NCBI GenBank assembly: GCA_904396155.1
Contig: CAJFOI010000018.1
Coordinates: 1 to 43,469 of the forward strand
Reading direction: 5' to 3'
DNA length: 43,469 nucleotides
Source: Candidatus Avispirillum faecium
Lineage (GTDB): Bacteria; Bacillota; Clostridia; Oscillospirales; CAG-272
The notes beneath the pieces are model-generated. The model was given only the letters and a program-made list of their open reading frames with translations, ran no database searches and was not told the origin of the DNA. Positions 27,034 through 34,775 of the stretch are shown here, in pieces (position 1 is the stretch's first letter; every line of letters starts with the position of its first letter). The position numbers were made by a program, and so were the translations under genes.

Positions 27034-27512
27034 GGCAGGGACAGCTCCTTTCCGTCCAGGATAGCCTTTGTAAGCGTATCTCCCCGGTAGGACAGCTTCA
27101 AAGAGAAAAAGGGATGCTCCTCTGTAAGGAGAGACAAAAAGATCCGGTCGCCCTCCCAAAGAGGGAGGGAGGGCACCTGCTCTCGGGGAATCCACTGCAG
27201 TTGTCCTTCCGGGCATTCGATGCGCTCGCCTCTGGCGCTGGCCGTATACAGAAACATATATTCCGTGCCCCACACGTCCGATACAAAGGTGACCACTCCC
27301 CGCAGGGCGTGCTCTGTAATCGTCAGCCCGGTCTCCTCCTGTACTTCCCGGTAAAGGCATTCCTCCGGGGATTCCCCTTCTTCAAATTTGCCGCCGACGC
27401 CTACCCATTTGCCCGCGTTCAGGTCATTTTTCTTTTTGTTCCGGTACAGCATGAGATATTCTTCCCCGTCCTTCCCCGGACGGCAGATATAGCAAAGGGT
27501 CGTATTTTTCAT
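27030..27512 (-). CDS. Nudix hydrolase (MutT/8-oxo-dGTPase type)
   Basis: A 160-residue Nudix hydrolase, likely acting on an oxidised or modified nucleoside triphosphate. The full Nudix box is present, GKFEEGESPEECLYREVQEETGL (reported here in two parts: GKFEEGESPEECLY and REVQEETGL, residues about 40-62), preceded by LNAGKWVGVGG, a pattern typical of MTH1/YjhB-like 8-oxo-dGTP diphosphatases. CGGAGG lies about six bases before the ATG, and the start overlaps the WYL gene stop as ATGA. Being between a WYL regulator and DUF5131 suggests a shared stress- or nucleotide-related role, which is inference. Confidence 0.92.
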   Translation of the reverse strand: MKNTTLCYICRPGKDGEEYLMLYRNKKKNDLNAGKWVGVGGKFEEGESPEECLYREVQEETGLTITEHALRGVVTFVSDVWGTEYMFLYTASARGERIECPEGQLQWIPREQVPSLPLWEGDRIFLSLLTEEHPFFSLKLSYRGDTLTKAILDGKELSLP

Positions 27513-28498
27513 TTGTACACCTCCGAAACCTCCCGCAGCAGGGCCTGCATTTCTTTTACGACATCTCCCGGCGCGACAATGCGCATTCTGCCTCCAAATT
27601 GAAGCACCCAGGAGAAAAAGTTGTTGCTGACCATCACGCTCACCGATACCATAAAAGTGTCTTTTGTGGGAAAAAGGGTCACGTCCCGTCCAAACCGGTC
27701 GATGATCACCCCCGCCAGGTCGTTTTGGCATTCCAGGGTCACGGTCTCCTCCCTGCCCCCGAACATGCCGAACACCTTTTGGGAATAGCGGGCCATATCA
27801 AACTGGCGAAACTTTCCCTGGCCCTCCCGGCGCTGGTCCGTCACGGCGATGTGCAGCATCTTGTCCACCCGGAAATGCTTGATATCTCCGTATTCCCCGT
27901 CAAAGGCCACCAGATAGTAGTTCCCCTCGCTCCAGGTCAGTGCCCACGGGCTGACACAGTATAGGGCGCCCCCTCTGCGGAGCCTTTTTTCTTTTTGCAC
28001 CGTCCAGTCGAAATAGTGAAAAGTGATCCGTGCATTGTGCAATATCGCCGTATGAATCTGGTCCACATTGTAATATATGGACTCGTTCATGGTCTTCACC
28101 CGGTCCGACAGATGGACCTGCCGCTGGAGAGACTGCGCCTCCCAGCGGCTGGCGAGGCCGGACAGCTTTTCAATCAGGACCCGGCTTTTCTGCCGGGTGA
28201 TAAAGTTGGAGGACTGGACCGCGTCCACCAAAAGCTTGAGCTCCGGAAGCTCAAACATCCGCGCTTCCACATAATACCCTACGGTGTGGTTTTCTCCCCT
28301 CCGCCGTTCCACCGGACAGCCGAACCGCTCCAGCGCCGCAAAATCGTCATAGATGGATTTTCGCTCCGCCCGCAGGCCCGCCTGCTCCAGCCGCTCCAGG
28401 ATCTCGGCCATGGACAGGGCATGCTCCGCATCTGTTTCCCGCAGCAAAATTTTGAGCAGGTACAAAAGCTTCAGTTTTTGGTCAGCATTTTTCGCCAT
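27509..28498 (-). CDS. WYL-domain transcriptional regulator
   Basis: A 329-residue regulator with an N-terminal winged helix-turn-helix (LLYLLKILLRETDAEHALSM followed by AGLRAERKSIYDDFAAL, residues about 9-55), a linker and a WYL domain (SPWALTWSEGNYYLVAFDGEYGDIKHFRVDKM, residues about 170-205, split by the NYYLVAF core) and a C-terminal WCX-type extension. WYL domains bind nucleic acid or nucleotide-like ligands and often control DNA-damage or phage-defence genes. It is the first gene of an operon in which both junctions are four-base overlaps (ATGA, GTGA), so it probably regulates its own operon. No clear promoter was identified upstream. Confidence 0.9.
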   Translation of the reverse strand: MAKNADQKLKLLYLLKILLRETDAEHALSMAEILERLEQAGLRAERKSIYDDFAALERFGCPVERRRGENHTVGYYVEARMFELPELKLLVDAVQSSNFITRQKSRVLIEKLSGLASRWEAQSLQRQVHLSDRVKTMNESIYYNVDQIHTAILHNARITFHYFDWTVQKEKRLRRGGALYCVSPWALTWSEGNYYLVAFDGEYGDIKHFRVDKMLHIAVTDQRREGQGKFRQFDMARYSQKVFGMFGGREETVTLECQNDLAGVIIDRFGRDVTLFPTKDTFMVSVSVMVSNNFFSWVLQFGGRMRIVAPGDVVKEMQALLREVSEVYK

Positions 28499-28699
28499 AT
28501 ACTCACCGCCTTTTTTTCATTGTAGCACATCCACTCCCTCCTGTAAACCCGCGTGTCCCGTTTATGGGACTTTTTCTTTGGAATAAATTTTTTTCTCCCT
28601 GCCGGGTGTCCGGTTTTTCGGACAGGCCAGGGCGTACAATATGCCTGTAGAAAAAAGAATGCTTCGCCGCCCGGTGCGGCAGGAAAGGGAGGGATAAGA

Positions 28700-28822
28700 A
28701 TGAAAGCGAAAAAACTCCTGCGCAGCGCATCCATCACCTGTGTGCAGGCAGCAGTGCTTTGGGGCACAGGCTGGCTGATGACTCTGGGAATCAGCCATCT
28801 CATGTCCCTGCTGCAGCTTTGA
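28700..28822 (+). CDS. Small membrane peptide, 40 residues
   Basis: A short gene with a strong ribosome site (AAAGGGAGGG, about six bases before the ATG) and its own terminator. The peptide MKAKKLLRSASITCVQAAVL continues with a hydrophobic stretch ending in GISHLMSLLQL: a Lys/Arg-rich start followed by one long amphipathic to hydrophobic helix. It could be a membrane-inserted regulator or a toxin-like peptide; I do not recognise a family. A TACAAT -10 box at 28635-28640 lies upstream, with only a poor -35. Confidence 0.6.
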   Translation: MKAKKLLRSASITCVQAAVLWGTGWLMTLGISHLMSLLQL

Positions 28823-28857
28823 GACGGCCTGTGTCTCACCCCGCCCCTTTACATCAG

Positions 28858-28887
28858 AAAAGCCTTCCCGGCCAGGAAGGCTTTTTT
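28858..28887 (+). terminator. Terminator of the small membrane peptide gene
   Basis: AAGCCTTCC (28860-28868) pairs with GGAAGGCTT (28875-28883), followed by TTTT. The A-run before the stem may also stop leftward transcription. Confidence 0.9.
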
Positions 28888-28907
28888 CGTTTTCTTTGCC
28901 GGAGGGG

Positions 28908-28936
28908 TTGCATTTTCCCGCCTGCGGCAGTATGAT
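28908..28936 (+). promoter_or_regulatory. Promoter of the acetyltransferase gene
   Basis: TTGCAT (28908-28913) and TATGAT (28931-28936), spacer 17. Confidence 0.65.
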
Positions 28937-28975
28937 AAGGCTGTATTTTGGTTCTGGAACAAGGAGAAAAATGGT

Positions 28976-29590
28976 ATGTCCATGAGAGAAAAAATGCACA
29001 CAGGCGAGCTGTATCTGCCCACGGACGCAGAGATCCAGCGGGAACAGATGGAAAGGCTGGACCGCCTGTATGACTACAACAGCACACGCCCCACGGAGGC
29101 AGAAAGGCGTAAGACGCTGCTGCGGGAAATGTTTGCCGAAATCGGAGAAGGATGCTACATCGAACCGCCGTTTCACGCAAACTTCGCAGGTGCCCACGTC
29201 CATTTTGGGAAAAACATCTATGCAAACTTCGGACTGACCCTGGTAGACGACACCCATATTTATGTAGGCGACTATACCATGTTCGGACCCAACGTCGTTG
29301 TCGCCACGGCAGGCCATCCCATTCTGCCGCAGCTGCGGGAGCAGGCCTACCAGTACAATATGCCGGTCCACATCGGCAAAAACTGCTGGATCGGGGCGGG
29401 GGCGATCATCGTCCCCGGCGTGACCATTGGAGAGGGTACCGTCGTGGGCGCGGGGTCCGTAGTGACAAAGGACCTGCCCGCCGGTGTTGTGGCAGTGGGG
29501 AACCCCTGCAGGGTACTGCGGGAGATCAGCGAACGGGACCGGGAATTTTATTTTAAGGATAGAAAAATTGACTACAGCCGCCTGGAGTAA
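28976..29590 (+). CDS. Maltose/galactoside O-acetyltransferase type enzyme
   Basis: A 204-residue left-handed beta-helix acetyltransferase of the maltose/galactoside O-acetyltransferase group, which moves an acetyl group from acetyl-CoA to a sugar. It has the N-terminal helical Mac segment (MREKMHTGELYLPTDAEIQ), hexapeptide repeats from about residue 60 to 180 and the catalytic histidine in VVATAGHPI near residue 115; GIGWIGAGAIIVPGVTIG-type coils (here NCWIGAGAIIVPGVTIGEG) end in VVTKDLPAGVVAVGNPCRV. Length is standard. AAGGAG lies nine bases before the ATG. It is monocistronic; the physiological sugar is unknown for most of this family. Confidence 0.93.
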   Translation: MSMREKMHTGELYLPTDAEIQREQMERLDRLYDYNSTRPTEAERRKTLLREMFAEIGEGCYIEPPFHANFAGAHVHFGKNIYANFGLTLVDDTHIYVGDYTMFGPNVVVATAGHPILPQLREQAYQYNMPVHIGKNCWIGAGAIIVPGVTIGEGTVVGAGSVVTKDLPAGVVAVGNPCRVLREISERDREFYFKDRKIDYSRLE

Positions 29591-29593
29591 CGA

Positions 29594-29842
29594 CAGACAA
29601 TCCCTCACCCGCTTCGCGGGAGCTCCCTTTGCACAAGGGGGCCTTTTATATGATGTTCCGCGGGGTGCCCCCGGAGATGCTGTGCATCTCCCCACAAGAG
29701 CGCCTACAAAACTAAGCCTCCCCAGTGTGGGAGTTGCTACGCAACTCCTGGGGTGGCGGCACGGCGTAGCTACCACTAAATGAAGCCTCCCCTTTATAAA
29801 AAGGGGAGGTGGCACGGCGTAGCCGTGACGGAGGGGTTGTAA
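29594..29842. repeat. Intergenic hairpin-repeat cluster 9
   Basis: Units between the convergent acetyltransferase and glf genes. Inner palindromes: CCCGC-TTC-GCGGG near 29610, GAGATGC-TGT-GCATCTC near 29672 (a loop exception), GAGTTGC-TAC-GCAACTC near 29730, and CACGGC-GTA-GCCGTG (29813-29827). No gene is present. Confidence 0.9.
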
Positions 29843-29845
29843 TCC

Positions 29846-30943
29846 TCACCCCAGCACTTTCCCGGCCAGCGCCAGCGCCTCTGCCACCACATGGTGCATG
29901 TCGTAATACTTGTACTGTGCCAGCCGTCCGCCGAAGAGCACGTGCTCTTCCCGGTCCGCCAGCGCCTTGTATTTTTCATACAGGGCGTTGTTTTTTTCGT
30001 CGTTCAGAGGATAGTAGGGCTCGTCTCCCGGCTTCCAGGCGGCCGGATACTCCCGGGTGATCACCGTTTTGGGTCCGCTTCCAAAGACAAAGTGTTTGTG
30101 TTCGATAATCCGGGTGTAGGGCACCTCGTACTCCGTGTAGTTCACCACCGCGTTGCCCTGGTAGTTTTCCGTCTCCAGCACCTCCGTCTCAAAGCGCAGG
30201 CTTCGGTACTCCAGCATCCCGTACCGGTAATCGTAAAACTGATCGATCATGCCGGTGAACACCGTGGTCTTTGCAAGGGCGGACAGCGCCTCCCGGTCTG
30301 CAAGATAGTCGCAGCCCAGGCGCACCTCGACTCCCTCCAGCATCCGCTCCACCATTTTGGTGTACCCCTCCTCGGGAATTCCCTGGAAGCGGTCGTTGAA
30401 ATAGTTGTTGTCGTAGGTGAAGCGCACCGGCAGGCGGCGGATGATGAACGCCGGCAGCTCTGTCGCCCGGCGGCCCCACTGCTTTTCCGTATATCCCTTG
30501 ACCAGGGTCTCATAGATGTCCCGGCCCACCAGGGACAGAGCCTGCTCTTCCAGGTTTTTCGGCTGGGAAATGCCCGCCGCGGCGATCTGCTCCTCTATTT
30601 TTGCCTTCGCCTCCGCCGGCGTGACCACGCCCCACAGACGGTTGAAGGTGTTCATGTTGAAGGGCATGTTGTATACCTTTCCCCGGTACAGGGCCACCGG
30701 GCTGTTGGTGTATCGGTTGAAACAGGCAAACCGGTTCACATACTCCCACACCTCCTGATTGCTGGTGTGAAAAATGTGGGCGCCGTACATGTGGGTCTCC
30801 ACCCCCGCGATCTCTTTTGTGTATATGTTGCCTCCGATATGGTCCCGCCGTTCGACGACCAGACAGGATTTTCCCGCCGCCGCGGCTTCGTGGGCAAATA
30901 CCGCCCCAAACAGCCCGGCACCTACGATGAGATAGTCATACAT
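29846..30943 (-). CDS. glf: UDP-galactopyranose mutase
   Basis: Glf is an FAD enzyme that interconverts UDP-galactopyranose and UDP-galactofuranose, the donor for galactofuranose in surface polysaccharides. The 365-residue product has the dinucleotide-binding MYDYLIVGAGLFGAV at its N-terminus, ERRDHIGGN, the substrate-region HIFHTSN and EKQWGR segments, and RVEYKIIEHKHF-type late motifs (here TRIIEHKHFVFG). Length is normal. The ATG at 30943 follows AAAGGGG by eight bases. It is alone here, not in a glycan cluster, although the 16263-19181 glycosylation genes may use its product. Confidence 0.96.
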   Translation of the reverse strand: MYDYLIVGAGLFGAVFAHEAAAAGKSCLVVERRDHIGGNIYTKEIAGVETHMYGAHIFHTSNQEVWEYVNRFACFNRYTNSPVALYRGKVYNMPFNMNTFNRLWGVVTPAEAKAKIEEQIAAAGISQPKNLEEQALSLVGRDIYETLVKGYTEKQWGRRATELPAFIIRRLPVRFTYDNNYFNDRFQGIPEEGYTKMVERMLEGVEVRLGCDYLADREALSALAKTTVFTGMIDQFYDYRYGMLEYRSLRFETEVLETENYQGNAVVNYTEYEVPYTRIIEHKHFVFGSGPKTVITREYPAAWKPGDEPYYPLNDEKNNALYEKYKALADREEHVLFGGRLAQYKYYDMHHVVAEALALAGKVLG

Positions 30944-30980
30944 CGATCTGTTCCCCTTTGTGAAAATCTTTTGTGCCTCT

Positions 30981-31009
30981 ATTGTACCACGGGAAAGGGC
31001 AAAGTACAA
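30981..31009 (-). promoter_or_regulatory. Promoter of glf
   Basis: Minus-strand TTGTAC (31009-31004) and TACAAT (30986-30981), spacer 17. Confidence 0.65.
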
Positions 31010-31065
31010 GATGTAGTTTGTCCTCCAAAAAACACTGTCCGGCCCGGTAAAATTTCAGAAAACCC

Positions 31066-31095
31066 TTGACAAACGCGCGGCTCTCTATGTATAAT
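31066..31095 (+). promoter_or_regulatory. Promoter of the rpmH operon
   Basis: TTGACA (31066-31071) and TATAAT (31090-31095), spacer 18; a consensus promoter as expected for ribosomal protein L34. Confidence 0.85.
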
Positions 31096-31113
31096 AAGGA
31101 TTGCCTATGCGTC

Positions 31114-31154
31114 TGTGGACGAGTTGTCCAGGTGAATTTAGAAAATTATCCAGA
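31114..31154. other. Cluster of DnaA-box-like sites
   Basis: Three near matches to TTATCCACA lie in 41 bases of the rpmH leader: TGTGGACGA (31114-31122, reverse), TTGTCCAGG (31124-31132) and TTATCCAGA (31146-31154, one mismatch). rpmH normally faces dnaA across the origin in Firmicutes, so these may be remnants or working sites; the two poorer matches carry little weight alone. Confidence 0.3.
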
Positions 31155-31183
31155 TTTCGATACATCGTAAGGGAGGTGCAAAC

Positions 31184-31318
31184 ATGCTCCGGACATATCA
31201 ACCGAAAAAGCGTCAGAGAAAGAAGGAACACGGGTTCCGCAAAAGAATGAAGACTGCCGACGGCAGAAAGGTTTTGAAGAGACGCCGTGCAAAGGGCAGA
31301 GCAAGACTGACGCACTGA
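31184..31318 (+). CDS. rpmH: Ribosomal protein L34
   Basis: A 44-residue L34, a basic protein of the large ribosomal subunit: [20 protein letters not shown] then a segment ending [16 protein letters not shown], diagnostic for the family and of normal length. GGGAGG lies about eight bases before the ATG. It opens the conserved rpmH-rnpA-yidD-yidC-khpB order; dnaA is not on its other side in this window (glf is). Confidence 0.98.
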   Translation: MLRTYQPKKRQRKKEHGFRKRMKTADGRKVLKRRRAKGRARLTH

Positions 31319-31454
31319 AACGGGGCGCGCAAGCCTGTCCCATGAGAAAATGCGGGGATCTCCCGCCCGCCTCCGTCGTGGATCCGGCCCCCCGGACCGA
31401 TCGGAGGCGTTCTTTCGTTTGGAAATCTTGCAGAATTTTGCAGATCCCGGGAGG

Positions 31455-31868
31455 ATGGATGTGAAGCAGATCGCCATTTGCGAGAATCATCTGTATCAGA
31501 AGGCGTACGCCCGCGGCCGCCGCGCCGCGGCGAGGACCGTCTGTGTGTACATCCTGGGAGACAAGAAGGCGCGCGCGCTGCGCGCCGCCAATCCCATGAA
31601 GCAAACAGTCAACCGCGTAGGTATTTCCGCCTCAAAAAAGATCGGAGGCGCCGTGGCACGCAACCGTGCAAAGCGGGTCATCCGCGAAGCATACAGAATC
31701 ACAGACGCTAAAATAGGCGTGAAAAAGGGATATCTTGTGGTGATCACCGCAAGACATGCCGCCACGGCATCCAAAATGCAGGACGTTTTGCGTGATTTGC
31801 AGTACTGCCTGCGCAAGGTGGACATGCTTGTTTCGGACGATAAAAAATCAGGCGGCCGGGGGCAGTAA
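31455..31868 (+). CDS. rnpA: Ribonuclease P protein component
   Basis: RnpA is the protein subunit of RNase P, which trims the 5' leader of precursor tRNAs with the catalytic RNA. The 137-residue product contains the family signature KKIGGAVARNRAKRVIREAYR (positions roughly 66-86; RNR box intact) after a beta strand NRVGISAS, and LVVITAR later. The in-frame frame runs further upstream, but GGGAGG at 31449-31454 points to ATG 31455 or, with better spacing, GTG 31461. Its stop shares bases with the yidD start (TAATG). Confidence 0.94.
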   Translation: MDVKQIAICENHLYQKAYARGRRAAARTVCVYILGDKKARALRAANPMKQTVNRVGISASKKIGGAVARNRAKRVIREAYRITDAKIGVKKGYLVVITARHAATASKMQDVLRDLQYCLRKVDMLVSDDKKSGGRGQ

Positions 31869-32110
31869 TGCTTAAGAAAATTTTTCAGGCGCCGGTGCGC
31901 CTGTACCAAAAAGTCCTCTCTCCCCTTCTGCCGGCCCGCTGCCGGTTTACCCCCACCTGCTCCCAGTACTGTATCCTCGCCATCGAGGAGTGGGGCGTCG
32001 TGCGGGGGCTTGCCCTGTCCCTGTGGCGGATTCTCCGGTGCAATCCCTGGGGGAAGGGGGGATACGATCCCGTCCCCAGGCGAAAAAAGCGGAGGGAAAA
32101 AGGGGACTGA
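31868..32110 (+). CDS. yidD: Membrane protein insertion efficiency factor YidD
   Basis: An 80-residue YidD, a small membrane-peripheral protein that aids YidC-dependent insertion. The signature PARCRFTPTCSQYCILAIEEW with its three cysteines is complete, as is the late LRCNPWGKGGYDPVP motif. Start overlaps the rnpA stop by one base, and yidC starts 35 bases downstream, the standard arrangement. Confidence 0.97.
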   Translation: MLKKIFQAPVRLYQKVLSPLLPARCRFTPTCSQYCILAIEEWGVVRGLALSLWRILRCNPWGKGGYDPVPRRKKRREKGD

Positions 32111-32145
32111 CCGCCCTGTAAAACCTTGGAAAGGGAAGCAAATAC

Positions 32146-33312
32146 ATGAGTTTTTTTGATTATCTGATCGTCCCCTTTGGGTACATCATGCAGTTTTGCT
32201 GCTGGATCTTCCCAAACTATCTGGCGGCGCTGGCCGTATTTACCATTCTGATCCAGCTGCTCCTGTGTCTGATCTTCGGGATCCGGACCTATAAGAACAC
32301 CCTGAAGCAGGCGGCGCTGGCGCCCAAGGTGGCGGCGCTGCGAAAGAAATACGCCGGCAGGACAGACCAGGCCACCCGGCTGAAGATGCAGGAAGAGACC
32401 CAGAGGATGTACCAGGAAAACGGCTTCAACCCCATGGGGGGCTGCCTTCCCATGCTGATTCAGCTGCCCATTATTCTGGCGCTGTATCAGGTTATTGTCA
32501 ATCCCCTGCGTTTTATCTGCGGCATCGGCCGGTTTGACAGCAGCGTGATCACCCAGGTGATTGAGAATTTCAAAAATGCGGGCATCCAGCTCAGCGGCGA
32601 TCTGCGGACCCAGCAGTACGAGATCCTTCGGTACCTGCTGGAGCACAAAGCGGATACGGCCCACTGTACCGAGCTTTTGGGCGGGCACACCCCTTCCGTG
32701 CTCCCCACCTTCTCCATTGGGGGCTTTGATATGTCCCTGACACCGGAATTTACCTCTGTGCTGATTCTGGTGCCGATTCTCATCTTCGTAGTCATGGTGG
32801 TCAGCCAGATCATCACCCGGCATTTTTCGTACCAGGATCCGGCGATGAAGGAACAGCAGAACAGCCTTTCCATGAAGATCATGATGTACACCACACCGCT
32901 GATCTCTGTGTATGTGTCCTTCTACATGCCTGCGGCTGTGGGCATCTACTGGATCTACCGCTCCATTGCAGCGACGCTCCAGCAGATCATTTTGTATAAG
33001 CTCATGCCGCCGCCCACCTTTACCGAAGAGGATTACAAAGCGGCGGAACGGGAGCTGAACGGCTCCTCCAAAAAGAAAAAGAAGCAGGGCGGCGCGCTGC
33101 CGGCGGGAGAGGGCGGAGAGAAGAAGCGCTCCCTCCACCACATCGACGACGATGACGACGAGCCGGCTGTCACGGCAAAGAAGCCCCCTGCCCTAAAAGA
33201 AGCTGAAACAGAGAAAAAAGAAGAGGCGGGGAAAGACCAGCCGCCGGTGGATCCGTCGGAGGCACCGGTCATAAAAGAGGACAAGGGCAAACGGCGCTAC
33301 AAAAAGAGATAG
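32146..33312 (+). CDS. yidC: Membrane protein insertase YidC
   Basis: YidC/Oxa1/Alb3 insertase, which places proteins in the membrane alone or with SecYEG. The 388-residue product has the Gram-positive layout without a large extracytoplasmic domain: five hydrophobic segments (first near residues 20-45, then GGCLPMLIQLPIILALYQVI near 103-125, and three from about 200 to 290), with the conserved hydrophilic groove between. The tail of about 100 residues is highly charged, first Lys-rich, then Asp-rich (HHIDDDDDE), ending KGKRRYKKR, which suits ribosome contact. No lipobox is visible at the N-terminus, unlike Bacillus SpoIIIJ. GGAAAGGGAAG is upstream of the ATG. Confidence 0.96.
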   Translation: MSFFDYLIVPFGYIMQFCCWIFPNYLAALAVFTILIQLLLCLIFGIRTYKNTLKQAALAPKVAALRKKYAGRTDQATRLKMQEETQRMYQENGFNPMGGCLPMLIQLPIILALYQVIVNPLRFICGIGRFDSSVITQVIENFKNAGIQLSGDLRTQQYEILRYLLEHKADTAHCTELLGGHTPSVLPTFSIGGFDMSLTPEFTSVLILVPILIFVVMVVSQIITRHFSYQDPAMKEQQNSLSMKIMMYTTPLISVYVSFYMPAAVGIYWIYRSIAATLQQIILYKLMPPPTFTEEDYKAAERELNGSSKKKKKQGGALPAGEGGEKKRSLHHIDDDDDEPAVTAKKPPALKEAETEKKEEAGKDQPPVDPSEAPVIKEDKGKRRYKKR

Positions 33313-33377
33313 AAAAAAGAAATACGAACCGCAAGTAGCAGATTGTGGAGCTTTTGCGGTTGGATATGGAGTTTGAA

Positions 33378-34358
33378 ATGGCAGAAGAAATCATTATCAC
33401 CGGCAAGACCTTTGAAGAGGCCATGGCCCAGGCGCAGTCGGAATACAGCGGGGAAAACGTGCAGTATGAGATTTTGGAAATGCCGAAGAAGGGAATTTTC
33501 GGGATCGGCGCATCCCCGGCGAAGATCAAGGTGATCATCGCCGACGAGCCGGAGGAGGACACCGATCTCTCCGGCATCGTGGCATCGATCAAGGGACTGA
33601 AGGTCACGACCAACAAGGGGGGAGACGGCAGCGCTCCCGCGGAGAAACCCGCGCAGAAGAAGCCTGCGCCGGAGAAGCGGGAAAAGCCGGCCGCTCCCGC
33701 AAAAGTGCAGAAAAAAGAGGAGCCCGCACCAACTAAGGCGCCGGAGGCTCCTGCGAAAAAAGCAGAAACTGCGCCCCAGGAGAGGGAAATAAAAGAGCCC
33801 AAAGTGATCGAGATCACCGAGGAAGAGCGCCAGTGCGCGCTGCAGTTTCTCTCCACCCTGCTCTCTGACATGGGCGTGGATGCAAAGGCGGAATTTGTGG
33901 GCAGTGAGCCTTCCGGCATCGGCGGCAACACGTATCCCCGGATAGAAATCTCAGGAGAGGGCGCCGGCATTCTCATCGGCCACCATGGAGAAACGTTGGA
34001 CGCCATCCAGTATCTGGTGAATCTGTGCACCCACCGCAAAGGCGGCGGATCCTCCAAGGATTTTGTGAAAATTATTGTAGATATTGAAAATTACCGGCGC
34101 AAGCGGGAGGAGACCCTCCGTGCGCTGGCGCGGCGCACGGCGGCCAAGGCGCAGAAATACCGCAGAAATATTGTGCTGGAGCCGATGAACCCCTTTGAGC
34201 GGCGGATCATCCACTCGGAGATCCAGGATATAGAAAACGTGTCCACTCATTCCGTGGGCCGGGACGAAAACCGCAAGATCGTGGTCTGCTATGAGGGCGC
34301 GGACAAAATCGAGCGCCGGCGGCGGGGACCGCGTGCCGAAAATCAGGAAGAAGCGTAA
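33378..34358 (+). CDS. khpB: RNA-binding protein KhpB (Jag)
   Basis: KhpB (Jag/EloR) is an RNA-binding protein linked to cell elongation and division control. The 326-residue product has the N-terminal Jag domain (IITGKTFEEAMAQAQSEY and KKGIFGIGASPAKI), a long Lys/Ala/Pro-rich linker (about residues 75-140), a KH domain (GGNTYPRIEISGEGAGILIGHHGETLDAIQ, near 185-215) and an R3H domain at the C-terminus (FERRIIHSEIQ...THSVGRDENR). The ATG at 33378 is preferred since GGAG (33368-33371) lies six bases upstream; a GTG at 33345 and ATG at 33366 are in frame. mnmE, often next, is absent and a repeat cluster follows. Confidence 0.93.
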   Translation: MAEEIIITGKTFEEAMAQAQSEYSGENVQYEILEMPKKGIFGIGASPAKIKVIIADEPEEDTDLSGIVASIKGLKVTTNKGGDGSAPAEKPAQKKPAPEKREKPAAPAKVQKKEEPAPTKAPEAPAKKAETAPQEREIKEPKVIEITEEERQCALQFLSTLLSDMGVDAKAEFVGSEPSGIGGNTYPRIEISGEGAGILIGHHGETLDAIQYLVNLCTHRKGGGSSKDFVKIIVDIENYRRKREETLRALARRTAAKAQKYRRNIVLEPMNPFERRIIHSEIQDIENVSTHSVGRDENRKIVVCYEGADKIERRRRGPRAENQEEA

Positions 34359-34393
34359 GGCCTCTCAAGCAAAAAAGTGTAAGAAAAAGGGGA

Positions 34394-34736
34394 TTGCTGT
34401 AGCAGGCAATCCCCCAGTCTCCGCATACGCGGAGCCAGCCCCCTTTACACAAGGGGGCCTTTCTTAACTTAGCCTCCCCTGTGTAAGGGGAGGTGGCTTG
34501 CCGCAGGCAAGACGGAGGGGATGGAATAAAACAATCCCTCAGTCGACTGCGTCGACATCCCCCTTTGCTCAAGGGGGACTTTTTTCTTTGCCTCTCCACA
34601 AAGGAGCCTTTTTTATTAGGTTTCCCCACAAGAGGGACTTTCCTGGTTTAAGCTTCCCCACAAGGGGGATTTCCTTAACTCAGCCTCCCCTGTGTAAGGG
34701 GAGGTGTCAACGAAGTTGACGGAGGGGTTGTTACAA
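34394..34736. repeat. Intergenic hairpin-repeat cluster 10
   Basis: Units between khpB and the convergent DUF6062 gene. Inner palindromes: CTCCGC-ATAC-GCGGAG near 34420, CTTGCC-GCA-GGCAAG near 34498, GTCGAC-TGC-GTCGAC near 34542 and GTCAAC-GAA-GTTGAC near 34708. Between 34580 and 34690 several shortened half-units (CTCCCCACAAG...) lack the inner palindrome and look like decaying copies. Confidence 0.9.
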
Positions 34737-34775
34737 CCCTTCCCTTTTTCCCCGATTTATGCTACAATAACAATG

